From positions 124,001-188,000 of the forward strand of contig NZ_JAGEVF010000007.1 of assembly GCF_017581965.1 (NCBI RefSeq): a DNA stretch of 64,000 nucleotides. The letters run 5' to 3'. This DNA is from Winogradskyella pelagia (GTDB taxonomy: Bacteria > Bacteroidota > Bacteroidia > Flavobacteriales > Flavobacteriaceae). Positions 53,418-62,228 of the stretch are shown here, one piece after another. The notes under the pieces are model-generated. The model was not told the origin of the DNA and searched no databases. It saw nothing but the letters and a program-made list of their open reading frames with translations. How positions within the stretch are numbered: position 1 is the stretch's first letter; each line of letters begins with the position of its first letter. The translations under genes were made by a program, and so were the position numbers.

Positions 53418-53765
53418 CTAGTTTTTCTCCTCTTTAAACAGGGCCTGTAAAAAGGATTGAAGTATAGATAGTAAAATACTAAACAGCAAGGCCCACCAAA
53501 AATTCTCCACTCCAAAACCATCTACCAATTTATCTGCTAAAAGAACAATCAAAGCATTGATTACAAATAAAAAAAGACCCAATGTAAGGATTGTTGCAGG
53601 TAAGGTAAAAAGTATTAATAACGGCTTGACCAACACATTGAGTATTGCCAGTACAACAGCAACAATGATTGCTCCTAAATAGCCGTCTACTGAGATACCA
53701 GATAAAAAATGGGATAAGATTAATACTGCAAAAGCATTGATTAACAGTCTGAGAATTAAATTCAT
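53418..53765 (-). CDS. Phage holin family (4-TM) membrane protein
   Basis: The 115-residue protein is almost wholly four membrane helices (MNLILRLLINAFAVLILSHF, then LGAIIVAVVLAILNVLVKPLL, LPATILTLGLFLFVINALIVLL and FWWALLFSILLSILQSFLQAL). This is the pattern of the superfamily IV 4-TM holin-like proteins. In chromosomes these are usually housekeeping membrane proteins of unknown role, not phage genes; no phage genes are nearby. Confidence 0.85.
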   Translation of the reverse strand: MNLILRLLINAFAVLILSHFLSGISVDGYLGAIIVAVVLAILNVLVKPLLILFTLPATILTLGLFLFVINALIVLLADKLVDGFGVENFWWALLFSILLSILQSFLQALFKEEKN

Positions 53766-53779
53766 TGTATTGCTATTTT

Positions 53780-54865
53780 TTAATTTCTAATTTGAAACGC
53801 TACTGGAAAAGAATAAGGTACTTCAACAGGTTCATCTCGTTTGATTCCAGGAGTCATTTTTGGCAATAATCCTATAATCCGCTTACACTCTTCTTGCAAA
53901 GAGACATGTGGTGTTTTAGCACTAGTAAAGTTGACCTTTCCTTCTTTATCTACCTTAAAAGTAATAATAATTCTATGTAAACCTGACAATCCTTGGTTAA
54001 CTGCTACCTCTATATTAAAGTTTTTATTAAAATGAGTAGCAACCTTTTGACTCATGCAATTTCTTTTGGTAATATTAGTTAAATTACCCTCACAACCAGG
54101 ATAAATAGGTACGCGATTAAAGAGACCAGAAGGCACTGTAGTTGGGCGAATAATATTAGCGACTTCTGCATTTAATGCAATTCCGTTATTAAATTTTACT
54201 TTATCTATTTTAATACCCTCTACATCGTATTTAGTCCAAGATTTACTGAGCTTATTGTCTTTATAACTTCCTTTCCATTCTAATATACCTTCAGTACTAT
54301 AGCGTTTTTCGACACCTTGCTTTTTATCCTTAACATTATATCCTTCTAATTTTAGTACTCCAGATTTGTTATAGCTCTTATACAGTCCTTCTCTATAGCC
54401 ATCTTTGTAAGTGACTTCCCAGATTAAATTCCCGTCTTCATCGAAGCTTTTCCAGAGCCCTACTATCTCAAAATTTTCATAATAGGCCTCAGTTTTAACG
54501 GCTCCGGTTTTATAAAAGCCCTTGCAAAAGCCAGTTTTATATTGGCGTTCATAAAATAATTCTCCCGTTTTATAATATGCGGTATTGATATAAACTCCCT
54601 TTGATTTTTCTGTTTTCTCGCTTATTTGCCCATTTTCATAATAAACTACATATTCAGGATTCCTTTGTCCCTTTGTATATGAACTCTGGCGCTGAAGCTG
54701 ACCATTTTTGTAGTAGGATTTCCAATCCCCATGATTTTTATTTTCTAACTTAAATCCTTCCGTTTTAAGCTCTCCCGTTTCATAATAATCTTCAAAGGGC
54801 ACTAATTGTTGAGCGAAAGAAAACTGAACACACAGTATTAGTAATAAGATTCGAGGGAAGGCCAT
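53780..54865 (-). CDS. MORN-repeat protein with TonB-type C-terminal domain
   Basis: The 361-residue protein has a signal peptide (MAFPRILLLILCVQFSFAQ). About eight MORN/YwqK-like repeats at residues 25-230 each contain a Y-x-x-G motif, as in YYKNGQLQRQSSYTKGQRN. The last 100 residues read like the C-terminal domain of TonB-related energy transducers (GLHRIIITFKVDKEGKVNFT). There is no N-terminal TonB anchor. It is probably a periplasmic or surface protein; the role is unknown. Confidence 0.78.
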   Translation of the reverse strand: MAFPRILLLILCVQFSFAQQLVPFEDYYETGELKTEGFKLENKNHGDWKSYYKNGQLQRQSSYTKGQRNPEYVVYYENGQISEKTEKSKGVYINTAYYKTGELFYERQYKTGFCKGFYKTGAVKTEAYYENFEIVGLWKSFDEDGNLIWEVTYKDGYREGLYKSYNKSGVLKLEGYNVKDKKQGVEKRYSTEGILEWKGSYKDNKLSKSWTKYDVEGIKIDKVKFNNGIALNAEVANIIRPTTVPSGLFNRVPIYPGCEGNLTNITKRNCMSQKVATHFNKNFNIEVAVNQGLSGLHRIIITFKVDKEGKVNFTSAKTPHVSLQEECKRIIGLLPKMTPGIKRDEPVEVPYSFPVAFQIRN

Positions 54866-54900
54866 AGAATGCGTTTTGAACTTTAAAATTAAGGATTACA

Positions 54901-55662
54901 TCATAAAAACTCTAAAACAGCCTTAAAAAAAGCCTCTGGATTTTCGGCATGCAACCAATGCCCTGCATTTGCAATAGTCACTAAATTAGAATTTGGGAAA
55001 TGTTGCTTTATAACTAGTTCATCAGAAGTGTCAATATATTCAGATGTATCACCTCTAAGAAATAAGGTATCACCTTTAAACACAGCATGTTTAGGCAAAC
55101 TTTCACCTACCTCCGAGACATGTTCAGTCAATGCTTCTAAATTGATGCGCAAACCAAGCTGGCCCTTTTCTATCCAATATAAGTTTTTAAGCAAAAACAT
55201 ACGGACACCGTCATTATCCACAAACTTACTCAATGCCTCATCGGCTTCACCACGAGATTTTATGAGCGAAAAATCTAAATGTGAAAGACCCTCTAATATG
55301 GCTTCGTGGTGCACTGGATAATAGCGCGGTGAAATATCTGCAACAATTAATTTAGAAACCATTTCAGGATATTGAGAAGCAAAAAACATAGCTGTTTTTC
55401 CGCCCATACTGTGCCCTAGCAAAATGATGTCCTTTAGGCCATGATGTTCACAATACTCCTTTATATCTTCTGCAAGAATCTCGTAATTAAAGTCTGCAGA
55501 ATGAGAACTTCTTCCATGATTTCTTTGATCGACTAAATGCATTTCAAAATTGATTTCAGAAAATCTTTTGGCAAGCGTTTTCCAATTATCACCCATACCC
55601 AGAAATCCGTGTAAAATCAAGAACGGCCGTCCGTTACCAAATGTGTTGGAATGTAAAATCAT
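54901..55662 (-). CDS. Alpha/beta hydrolase (YbfF-like esterase)
   Basis: The 253-residue enzyme has the oxyanion HGFLGMGDNWK near residue 18, the nucleophile Ser in LLGHSMGGKTAM near 91, and the final His in NAGHWLHAENPEAF near 235. The closest plan is the YbfF family of acyl-CoA/short ester hydrolases. Its start overlaps the pdxJ stop by 4 bases (ATGA), so translation is coupled; a link to vitamin B6 is not implied. Confidence 0.87.
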   Translation of the reverse strand: MILHSNTFGNGRPFLILHGFLGMGDNWKTLAKRFSEINFEMHLVDQRNHGRSSHSADFNYEILAEDIKEYCEHHGLKDIILLGHSMGGKTAMFFASQYPEMVSKLIVADISPRYYPVHHEAILEGLSHLDFSLIKSRGEADEALSKFVDNDGVRMFLLKNLYWIEKGQLGLRINLEALTEHVSEVGESLPKHAVFKGDTLFLRGDTSEYIDTSDELVIKQHFPNSNLVTIANAGHWLHAENPEAFFKAVLEFL

Positions 55663-56372
55663 TGTAATCGGTGTAAATACATTTGAACCACATTTTCAAT
55701 ACCAAAGTAAAGGCTTTCGGTAATAAGGGCGTGGCCTATGGAAACTTCGAGCAATCCTGTTATGTTTTCTTTGAAAAATTTGATATTTTCTAATGATAAA
55801 TCATGGCCTGCGTTGATTCCAAGTTGGAGTGAATTGGCTAACCCTGCACATTCCATGTATGGTTCAATAGCCTTTTTATTACCCAATTTATATTGTTGTG
55901 CATAGGTCTCTGTGTAGAGTTCAATTCTATCGGTTCCGGTGGCCTTTGCGCCTTCCACCATATTTAAATAAGGATCTACAAAAATAGAGGTTCTAATGCC
56001 ATTGGATTTGAATTCTGAAATAACTTCAGTCAAAAATGTTTTATTTTTAACGGTGTCCCATCCGGCATTTGAAGTAATGGCATCTTCTCCGTCCGGTACT
56101 AAGGTTACCTGAGTTGGCTTAACTTCTAAAACCATATCGATAAATTTAGGCATGGGATTGCCTTCTATGTTAAACTCCGTATAAATTTCTGGTTTTAAAT
56201 CGTAAACATCTTGATAACGAATATGCCTTTCATCTGGTCTTGGATGCACGGTGACGCCTTCAGCACCGTATCTCTGAACATCTTTTGCAAATTGAACAAC
56301 GTTTGGAACATCTCCTCCTCGGCTATTTCTTAGTGTTGCTATTTTATTGATGTTAACACTTAACTTAGTCAT
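55659..56372 (-). CDS. pdxJ: Pyridoxine 5'-phosphate synthase
   Basis: PdxJ closes the pyridoxine ring from 1-deoxyxylulose-5-phosphate and aminoacetone phosphate. The 237-residue TIM-barrel protein begins with KLSVNINKIATLRNSRGGDV, then GVTVHPRPDERHIRYQDV near residue 37, VTLVPDGEDAITSN near 94 and LQLGINAGHDLSLEN near 186. It is full length and lies divergent from the CBS-domain gene. Confidence 0.96.
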   Translation of the reverse strand: MTKLSVNINKIATLRNSRGGDVPNVVQFAKDVQRYGAEGVTVHPRPDERHIRYQDVYDLKPEIYTEFNIEGNPMPKFIDMVLEVKPTQVTLVPDGEDAITSNAGWDTVKNKTFLTEVISEFKSNGIRTSIFVDPYLNMVEGAKATGTDRIELYTETYAQQYKLGNKKAIEPYMECAGLANSLQLGINAGHDLSLENIKFFKENITGLLEVSIGHALITESLYFGIENVVQMYLHRLQ

Positions 56373-56426
56373 CTATTATCCCTTTTTTCACTGCAAAAAT
56401 ACAAAGTGCTTAACTCATATTGTGGT

Positions 56427-56434
56427 TAATTTTG
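56427..56434 (+). promoter_or_regulatory. Possible -7 box upstream of the CBS-domain gene
   Basis: TAATTTTG matches TAnnTTTG and lies 32 bases before the ATG. No good -33 box is seen. Confidence 0.35.
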
Positions 56435-56466
56435 ATTAATTTGCACTTCGAAATATTGCCATATTT

Positions 56467-57123
56467 ATGCAGCTTCAAGAATTTATTATAAACGATATCA
56501 AACCGCTTCGCTTAGAAGATAAAATCAGTGATTTACAATTGGCTTTTAACCAATTGACCTATTCTCATATTCCAATACAAAATGAGAGTTTGTACTTAGG
56601 GTGCATATCCGAAACTGACGCTCATTGTTTTGAATCTGCTTTAGCCATCAAAGACTGCAAATATGCGATAGAAGGTTTTTATGTTAGGGATACCACAAAT
56701 TGGCTTGATGTCCTTGAGGCTTTTGCCCAAAACGACAGCAATATTATGCCTGTGCTCAATAAAGAGAATATTTATTTAGGCTATTATGAACTAAATGATA
56801 TTATGCATTTATTCAACGAAACACCATTTTTCTCCGAACCTGGTGGAATTCTTATCGTTGAGAAAGGCATCAATGATTATTCGTTTAGCGAAATCTCTCA
56901 AATTGTAGAATCTAACGATGCTAAACTTTTAGGAGCATTTATCTCTAAAATGGATGGAGACCTTGCAAGCATTACTATTAAAATAGGCAATACAAGCCTT
57001 AACGATGTTATACAAACATTTAGAAGATACAGTTATACCATTGTATCAGGACATGAGGAGGACTCTTATTTAGAAAGTTTAAAGGAGCGCTCCAAGTATT
57101 TAGATAAATACTTAAATATCTAG
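56467..57123 (+). CDS. CBS-domain protein
   Basis: The 218-residue protein has a CBS pair in residues about 1-140 (IKPLRLEDKISDLQLAFNQL and FVRDTTNWLDVLEAFAQN are the two repeats). An extra C-terminal region with an ACT-like feel follows (residues 145-215). CBS pairs bind adenine nucleotides and sense energy state. Its stop overlaps the nadK reading frame by one base, so it is coupled to NAD kinase, a conserved pair in flavobacteria. Confidence 0.85.
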   Translation: MQLQEFIINDIKPLRLEDKISDLQLAFNQLTYSHIPIQNESLYLGCISETDAHCFESALAIKDCKYAIEGFYVRDTTNWLDVLEAFAQNDSNIMPVLNKENIYLGYYELNDIMHLFNETPFFSEPGGILIVEKGINDYSFSEISQIVESNDAKLLGAFISKMDGDLASITIKIGNTSLNDVIQTFRRYSYTIVSGHEEDSYLESLKERSKYLDKYLNI

Positions 57124-57125
57124 TG

Positions 57126-58004
57126 ATGAAAATAGCTATATATGGTCAAACCTATGCAAAAGAAACTTCCGCAACAGCTTTTGATGCATTGGCTAGTGAA
57201 CTTTCAAATTATAACTCTGAAATTTACGTTGAAGCTGAGTTTTTAAAGCTTCAAAATATGTCCCAACCTAAAAATAAGAACTTTAAAAGTTTTAGCTCTC
57301 TTGATGAAAGTTTTGATTTATTGATAAGTATTGGTGGCGATGGCACAATCTTACGAGCTATTACCTATGTAAGAGATTACGGAATACCTATAATTGGTAT
57401 TAATACAGGTAGATTAGGCTTTTTAGCTACAGTACAAACAGAAGAAATCCCCACAGTTCTGCCACTAATTTTTAAAGGTAATTACAAATTATCTGAAAGA
57501 ACACTTCTAAGCGTAAGAACTACTCCTACCAATAAGGAAATCGAAGATATTAATTTTGCCTTTAACGAAGTTGCTGTGAGCCGTAAGAATACCACTTCTA
57601 TGATTACCGTAGAAACACACCTTAACTCTGAGTACCTCACTTCATATTGGGCAGATGGCCTAATTTTATCAACACCAACAGGGTCTACAGGCTACTCGCT
57701 AAGTTGTGGTGGACCAGTAATCGCTCCAGATGCGAAAAATTTTGTGCTTACCCCAATAGCGCCGCACAATCTCAGTGCAAGACCATTAGTTATTCCGGAT
57801 AATACTGCAATTTCTTTCAAAATTGATGGTAGAGAGGATCAATTCCTTATGTCATTGGACTCCAGAATTGTAACTCTACCAAACAGCACGGTTGTTCACA
57901 TAAAAAAAGCAAACTTCACTATAAAAATGATTGAGCTTCCTAACGAAACTTTCCTAGACACCTTAAGAAAAAAGTTGCTTTGGGGAGAAGATCGCAGAAA
58001 TTAA
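57126..58004 (+). CDS. nadK: NAD kinase
   Basis: The enzyme phosphorylates NAD to NADP. The family motif GGDG is in LISIGGDGTILRAITY near residue 72, with LSTPTGSTGYSLSCGGPV near 182. I prefer the ATG at 57126 (292 residues); a GTG one codon earlier overlaps the CBS gene stop by one base. It is cotranscribed with the CBS gene. Confidence 0.95.
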   Translation: MKIAIYGQTYAKETSATAFDALASELSNYNSEIYVEAEFLKLQNMSQPKNKNFKSFSSLDESFDLLISIGGDGTILRAITYVRDYGIPIIGINTGRLGFLATVQTEEIPTVLPLIFKGNYKLSERTLLSVRTTPTNKEIEDINFAFNEVAVSRKNTTSMITVETHLNSEYLTSYWADGLILSTPTGSTGYSLSCGGPVIAPDAKNFVLTPIAPHNLSARPLVIPDNTAISFKIDGREDQFLMSLDSRIVTLPNSTVVHIKKANFTIKMIELPNETFLDTLRKKLLWGEDRRN

Positions 58005-58078
58005 ACAATAATTAATGGCAAAAACTGTTAATCTCTTAGACATTTTATGCCAAATTACTATTGGCTAGTAAGAATTGT

Positions 58079-58086
58079 TATATTTG
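58079..58086 (+). promoter_or_regulatory. Likely -7 box before the DUF6089 gene
   Basis: TATATTTG matches the consensus exactly, 17 bases before the ATG at 58104. It lies inside any longer reading frame starting at 58047, which supports the later start. Confidence 0.5.
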
Positions 58087-58103
58087 CAAACTTTGAAAAT
58101 CGT

Positions 58104-58793
58104 ATGAGATTAATTGTAATTATTGTAATAAGCATTTTCATGAGCCAACCTGTTGTTTCTCAAATTTATGAAGTCGGTATTTTTGCCGGAGGAAGCAACT
58201 TTATTGGCGATGTCGGTGCTACAAATTATATCTCACCAAACCAATTGGCCTTAGGAGCTCTATTTAAGTGGAACCGTAGTCCAAGACATGCATTTAGGGC
58301 CTCTATTATTTTTTCGGATTTAGAAGGAAATGATAGTAAGTCTGATGACCCTAGACGTATTCAGCGCGGATATGATTTTAATTTAAGTATTATTGAATTA
58401 TCTGCGGGAATGGAGTTTACCTTTTTTGATTTTGATTTACATACAAGCGGATTAAAAGGTACGCCATATTTATATTCTGGAATAAGCGTTACCAATCACG
58501 ATAATTACTTTTTTAATCAAAATGGTGATTATACGTCTGAAAACACTAACAGTTGGGCCTATGGCATTCCAATTGTTTTAGGCTATAAAACCAATATTTC
58601 TAATCACCTAGTTTTAGCTGCTGAAATCGGAGCGCGATATACATTTACGGATGAGTTAGATGGCAGTGTACCTGATGCAGAGTTTAGGGAGCCATTTAGT
58701 TTTGGTAATACCAATAGCAATGATTGGTATGTGTTCTCTGGATTAACACTAACCTATACATTTGGCCGGAGACCTTGCTACTGCGGTTTTTAA
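58104..58793 (+). CDS. DUF6089-family outer-membrane beta-barrel protein
   Basis: From the ATG at 58104 the 229-residue product has a clean signal peptide (MRLIVIIVISIFMSQPVVSQ); an earlier ATG at 58047 would add 19 residues before it. The mature part is beta-barrel-like (IYEVGIFAGGSNFIGDVGAT) and ends YTFGRRPCYCGF. The position just before uppS and bamA is conserved in flavobacteria and matches DUF6089. The stop is one base from the uppS start. Confidence 0.82.
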   Translation: MRLIVIIVISIFMSQPVVSQIYEVGIFAGGSNFIGDVGATNYISPNQLALGALFKWNRSPRHAFRASIIFSDLEGNDSKSDDPRRIQRGYDFNLSIIELSAGMEFTFFDFDLHTSGLKGTPYLYSGISVTNHDNYFFNQNGDYTSENTNSWAYGIPIVLGYKTNISNHLVLAAEIGARYTFTDELDGSVPDAEFREPFSFGNTNSNDWYVFSGLTLTYTFGRRPCYCGF

Positions 58794-58794
58794 G

Positions 58795-59535
58795 ATGAGT
58801 TTAAAAAATCAAATACTAAAAGATAAACTACCAAACCATATTGCAATAATAATGGATGGCAATGGCCGTTGGGCAAAGCAAAAGGGTTTAATGCGAGTTA
58901 TTGGTCACGAAAACGGCACTAAATCAGTGAGAGAAACTGTTGAGGCAAGTGCAGAACTAGGCATTAAAAATCTAACCCTATATGCTTTCTCTACCGAAAA
59001 TTGGAAGCGACCTAAGTTAGAAGTTCAAACCTTAATGAAACTTTTAGTGCGGTCCCTTAAAAAGGAAATAAAAACCCTACAAGACAATAATATTAAACTC
59101 AGCGCCATTGGCTGTCTCAATGATTTGCCAAAAAAAGCTTACGAAGAATTATTAGATGTTATTGAAAAAACAAAAAACAATACAAACATGACATTAACAC
59201 TTGCTTTAAGCTATGGCTCAAGGGAAGAAATTGTTAAGGTTATAAAGGAATTGTCGCTTAAAGTTAAAAATAATATAATTTCAACTGAAAGTATTGACGA
59301 ATCCATTATAAATAAGCATCTTTACACGCAAGATTTACCTGATGTTGACCTGTTAATTAGAACAAGCGGTGAACAAAGAATCAGCAATTTTCTATTATGG
59401 CAGATTGCGTACGCAGAATTATATTTTACTGATATTCTATGGCCAGATTTTAAAAAAGAAAATCTATACAAAGCTCTCTTAGATTATCAAAATAGAGAAC
59501 GACGATTTGGAAAAACGAGCGAACAACTTATCTAA
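58795..59535 (+). CDS. uppS: Isoprenyl transferase (undecaprenyl diphosphate synthase)
   Basis: The enzyme builds the C55 lipid carrier for peptidoglycan and LPS. From the ATG at 58795 it has 246 residues; an ATG upstream lies inside the preceding gene. Motifs are IAIIMDGNGRWAKQKG near residue 17, with the catalytic Asp, LTLYAFSTENWKRP near 61 and LIRTSGEQRISNFLLWQ near 190. It is cotranscribed with bamA. Confidence 0.95.
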   Translation: MSLKNQILKDKLPNHIAIIMDGNGRWAKQKGLMRVIGHENGTKSVRETVEASAELGIKNLTLYAFSTENWKRPKLEVQTLMKLLVRSLKKEIKTLQDNNIKLSAIGCLNDLPKKAYEELLDVIEKTKNNTNMTLTLALSYGSREEIVKVIKELSLKVKNNIISTESIDESIINKHLYTQDLPDVDLLIRTSGEQRISNFLLWQIAYAELYFTDILWPDFKKENLYKALLDYQNRERRFGKTSEQLI

Positions 59536-59545
59536 GCACAATCTT

Positions 59546-62080
59546 TTGAAATTTATTACTCAGCTTTTCTTTACCGTATTAATAGGGCTTCTCTCTTTTT
59601 CTGCAAGTGCACAAGTAGAAGGCGGCAAAACCTATTTTATTAAAGAAATCAAGGTTACCGGAAATACTAATTTTAGCCCTCAGACCATAATTGCATATTC
59701 TAAATTGCGCAAAAATACCGAAGTTCAAATCGGAGGTGAAGAAATAGCAAATGCCGTTAAAACCCTTTGGAAATCTAATCTCTTTAGTAGTATAGATATT
59801 TATTTCACCGAAATTGAAGGCAATAAAGCAACCTTAGAAATACGTTTAATTGATTTACCTGAATTAAGAGAGTTAACAATTTCTGGCGTAAGAGAAGGAA
59901 AGAAAGAAGAAATCATTGAGGAAAATAAACTTATTTCAGGACAAAAAGTTACAGAAAACCTTATTTCAAACACTAAGAATTTCTTAAAAAATAAATATCA
60001 GAAAAAAGGCTTTTTAAACACTAAAGTAAACATAGTAACGTCTGAAGTTATCGATTCTGTAGAGAAGGAACGCGTTGATATGTTTGTTAAAATTGATAAA
60101 GGTCAAAAAGTTAAAATTAGAAAAATAAACTTTGAAGGGAATAATAAATTAAAAGACAAGCAGCTTCGTAAAGCCATGAAAAACACGAAGCAAAAGAATT
60201 TTATTAGGATTTTCAAACGCTCTAAATACGTTGAAGAAGACTACAAAGAAGATTTAGTCAGTTTAATAGACAAGTACAAAGAAAACGGATACAGGGACGC
60301 AAGGGTAATTTCTGATTCCATTATTTACCACAACGATAAGACTATTAGTCTAAACTTAAAGCTCGAAGAAGGTGAACAATATACTTTCGGGAAGATTTCT
60401 TTTGTTGGTAACACGGTATATTCAGACAAGGTATTAGGTGCTTTACTTGGTATTAATGAAGGTGATACCTATAACGGTGTTGAGCTAAGAGAACGTATTG
60501 CTAATTCAGAAAATCCAGATGCCAATGACCTTACCAATGCCTACCAAAACTACGGGTATATGTTTTCAACCATTAACCCTGTTGAAGTTAGTGCTGAAGG
60601 GAATGTCATTGATATGGAAATACGTATATCAGAAGGAAAACCAGCCTATTTTAATAATGTTACTGTCTCTGGTAATGATGTAACAAACGACCATGTTATT
60701 TACAGGGAAATAAGAACAAGACCCGGTGAACTTTATAGAAAGGCAGATATCATCCGTACGATTAGAGAATTGGGACAACTTGGCTTTTTCGATGCTCAAC
60801 AATTAACACCAGATATTAAAAATCCAAATCCTGTTGACGGGACATTAGATATAGATTATAAAGTTGTAGAACAAGGCTCTAGTCAAATCCAGCTTCAAGG
60901 TGGATATGGTGGCGGTGGTTTCATCGGTACATTGGGTCTCTCTTTTAATAATTTTGCAATTAAAGATATATTTAAAAAAGATGCCTATAAACCTGTTCCT
61001 AGAGGTGATGGACAGAGTTTAGCTCTAAGATTACAGGCTAGTCAATTTTTCCAAACCTATAGTTTTTCCTTTAGTGAGCCTTGGCTTGGAGGGAAAAAAC
61101 CATTTCAGTTATCCACTTCATTATCCTATTCAAGACAGTTCTTATTTGATCCACAATCGCGTAGGGCGGATAGAAGCAGACAGTTTAATATTATAGGTTT
61201 AACAGTTGGTAGTTCTACAAGATTGACAAAACCAGATGATTATTTCTTACTGTCACAAGCTATTAGTTATCAACATTACGATCTGCAGAATTACAACACC
61301 GGCTTATTTACGTTTGGTAATGGTAGTTCAAACAACCTGTCTTATACCATCGGATTAAGCAGAAATAACCTTTACACGGATCCAATATACCCAACTGGAG
61401 GATCTAATATATCCGCCTCTCTTAAATTTAGTTTCCCCTATTCATTGGTTAATGGTGTAGACTATGCTGCCCTAAAAGAAGAACGGGCTTCACTAGACCC
61501 AAGTGACCCAGACGATTTTCAAAGAATTGGTGAAATAGACCAAGAGCGTTTTAATTGGTTAGAATTTTACAAAGTAAAATTTAAAGTAGATTGGTATACA
61601 GAATTGGCCAAAAATCTAGTATTGCGGCCTAGTGCAGAATTTGGATTCCTTGGCGCATACAATAATGACAGAGGGATTATTCCCTTTGAAAGATTCTTCC
61701 TTGGTGGTGATGGACTAGGTAATTTCGCATTAGACGGTAGAGAAATAATTCAGTTAAGAGGTTATCCTAACCAATCATTATCAACGCAAGACGGTGGATC
61801 TATCTATAATAAGTTTTCATTAGAACTGAGATATCCTATAACCTTGGGAGCACAAGCAAAAATTTATGCCTTAACTTTTGTTGAAGCTGGAGCTTCAGTA
61901 AATAGTTTTAGAGAGTTTGACCCATTTAACCTTAATCGATCTGCAGGTTTGGGGGTTAGAATTTTCATGCCAGCCTTTGGATTATTAGGTATAGATTTTG
62001 GCCATGGATTCGACCCAGTGCCAGGAACTGTCGGCGCTAACGGGTGGGAAACACACTTTATTATTGGACAACAATTTTAA
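59546..62080 (+). CDS. bamA: Outer membrane assembly factor BamA
   Basis: BamA inserts beta-barrels into the outer membrane. The protein has five POTRA repeats (residues about 30-430, such as GNTNFSPQTIIAYSKLRKN) and a C-terminal surface-antigen barrel ending in THFIIGQQF with the terminal Phe expected of barrels. I chose the TTG at 59546 (844 residues), which gives the signal MKFITQLFFTVLIGLLSFSA; a TTG at 59507 inside uppS is also in frame. It would fold the barrel fusion encoded at 29354-32527. Confidence 0.93.
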   Translation: MKFITQLFFTVLIGLLSFSASAQVEGGKTYFIKEIKVTGNTNFSPQTIIAYSKLRKNTEVQIGGEEIANAVKTLWKSNLFSSIDIYFTEIEGNKATLEIRLIDLPELRELTISGVREGKKEEIIEENKLISGQKVTENLISNTKNFLKNKYQKKGFLNTKVNIVTSEVIDSVEKERVDMFVKIDKGQKVKIRKINFEGNNKLKDKQLRKAMKNTKQKNFIRIFKRSKYVEEDYKEDLVSLIDKYKENGYRDARVISDSIIYHNDKTISLNLKLEEGEQYTFGKISFVGNTVYSDKVLGALLGINEGDTYNGVELRERIANSENPDANDLTNAYQNYGYMFSTINPVEVSAEGNVIDMEIRISEGKPAYFNNVTVSGNDVTNDHVIYREIRTRPGELYRKADIIRTIRELGQLGFFDAQQLTPDIKNPNPVDGTLDIDYKVVEQGSSQIQLQGGYGGGGFIGTLGLSFNNFAIKDIFKKDAYKPVPRGDGQSLALRLQASQFFQTYSFSFSEPWLGGKKPFQLSTSLSYSRQFLFDPQSRRADRSRQFNIIGLTVGSSTRLTKPDDYFLLSQAISYQHYDLQNYNTGLFTFGNGSSNNLSYTIGLSRNNLYTDPIYPTGGSNISASLKFSFPYSLVNGVDYAALKEERASLDPSDPDDFQRIGEIDQERFNWLEFYKVKFKVDWYTELAKNLVLRPSAEFGFLGAYNNDRGIIPFERFFLGGDGLGNFALDGREIIQLRGYPNQSLSTQDGGSIYNKFSLELRYPITLGAQAKIYALTFVEAGASVNSFREFDPFNLNRSAGLGVRIFMPAFGLLGIDFGHGFDPVPGTVGANGWETHFIIGQQF

Positions 62081-62124
62081 GTTTGGCACGATATTTTCTA
62101 ATAGCTAAATAACGATTTCATCAT

Positions 62125-62189
62125 GGCGTTAAAATTTTTAGGAATATATTTCGTTTATTTGAAAAACAAATATGCTTAAAATTGACGCC
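62125..62189 (+). other. Structured spacer between bamA and ompH
   Basis: GGCGT (62125-62129) can pair with ACGCC (62185-62189), extended by AATTTT/AAAATT past a bulge, and inside it TATTTG/CAAATA pair around AAAAA. There is no terminal T run, so this is more likely a leader structure or processing site than a terminator. An 18-codon frame (62123-62179) lies in it. Confidence 0.35.
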
Positions 62190-62228
62190 TACCAAATTAT
62201 TGAGGTGTTGAGAAAAACTAATTAATAA

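Noticed and set aside
53418-53765. Holin-like gene as a sign of a prophage
   Set aside because: No lysin, structural, integrase or other phage genes are nearby; this family is a common chromosomal membrane protein in the phylum.
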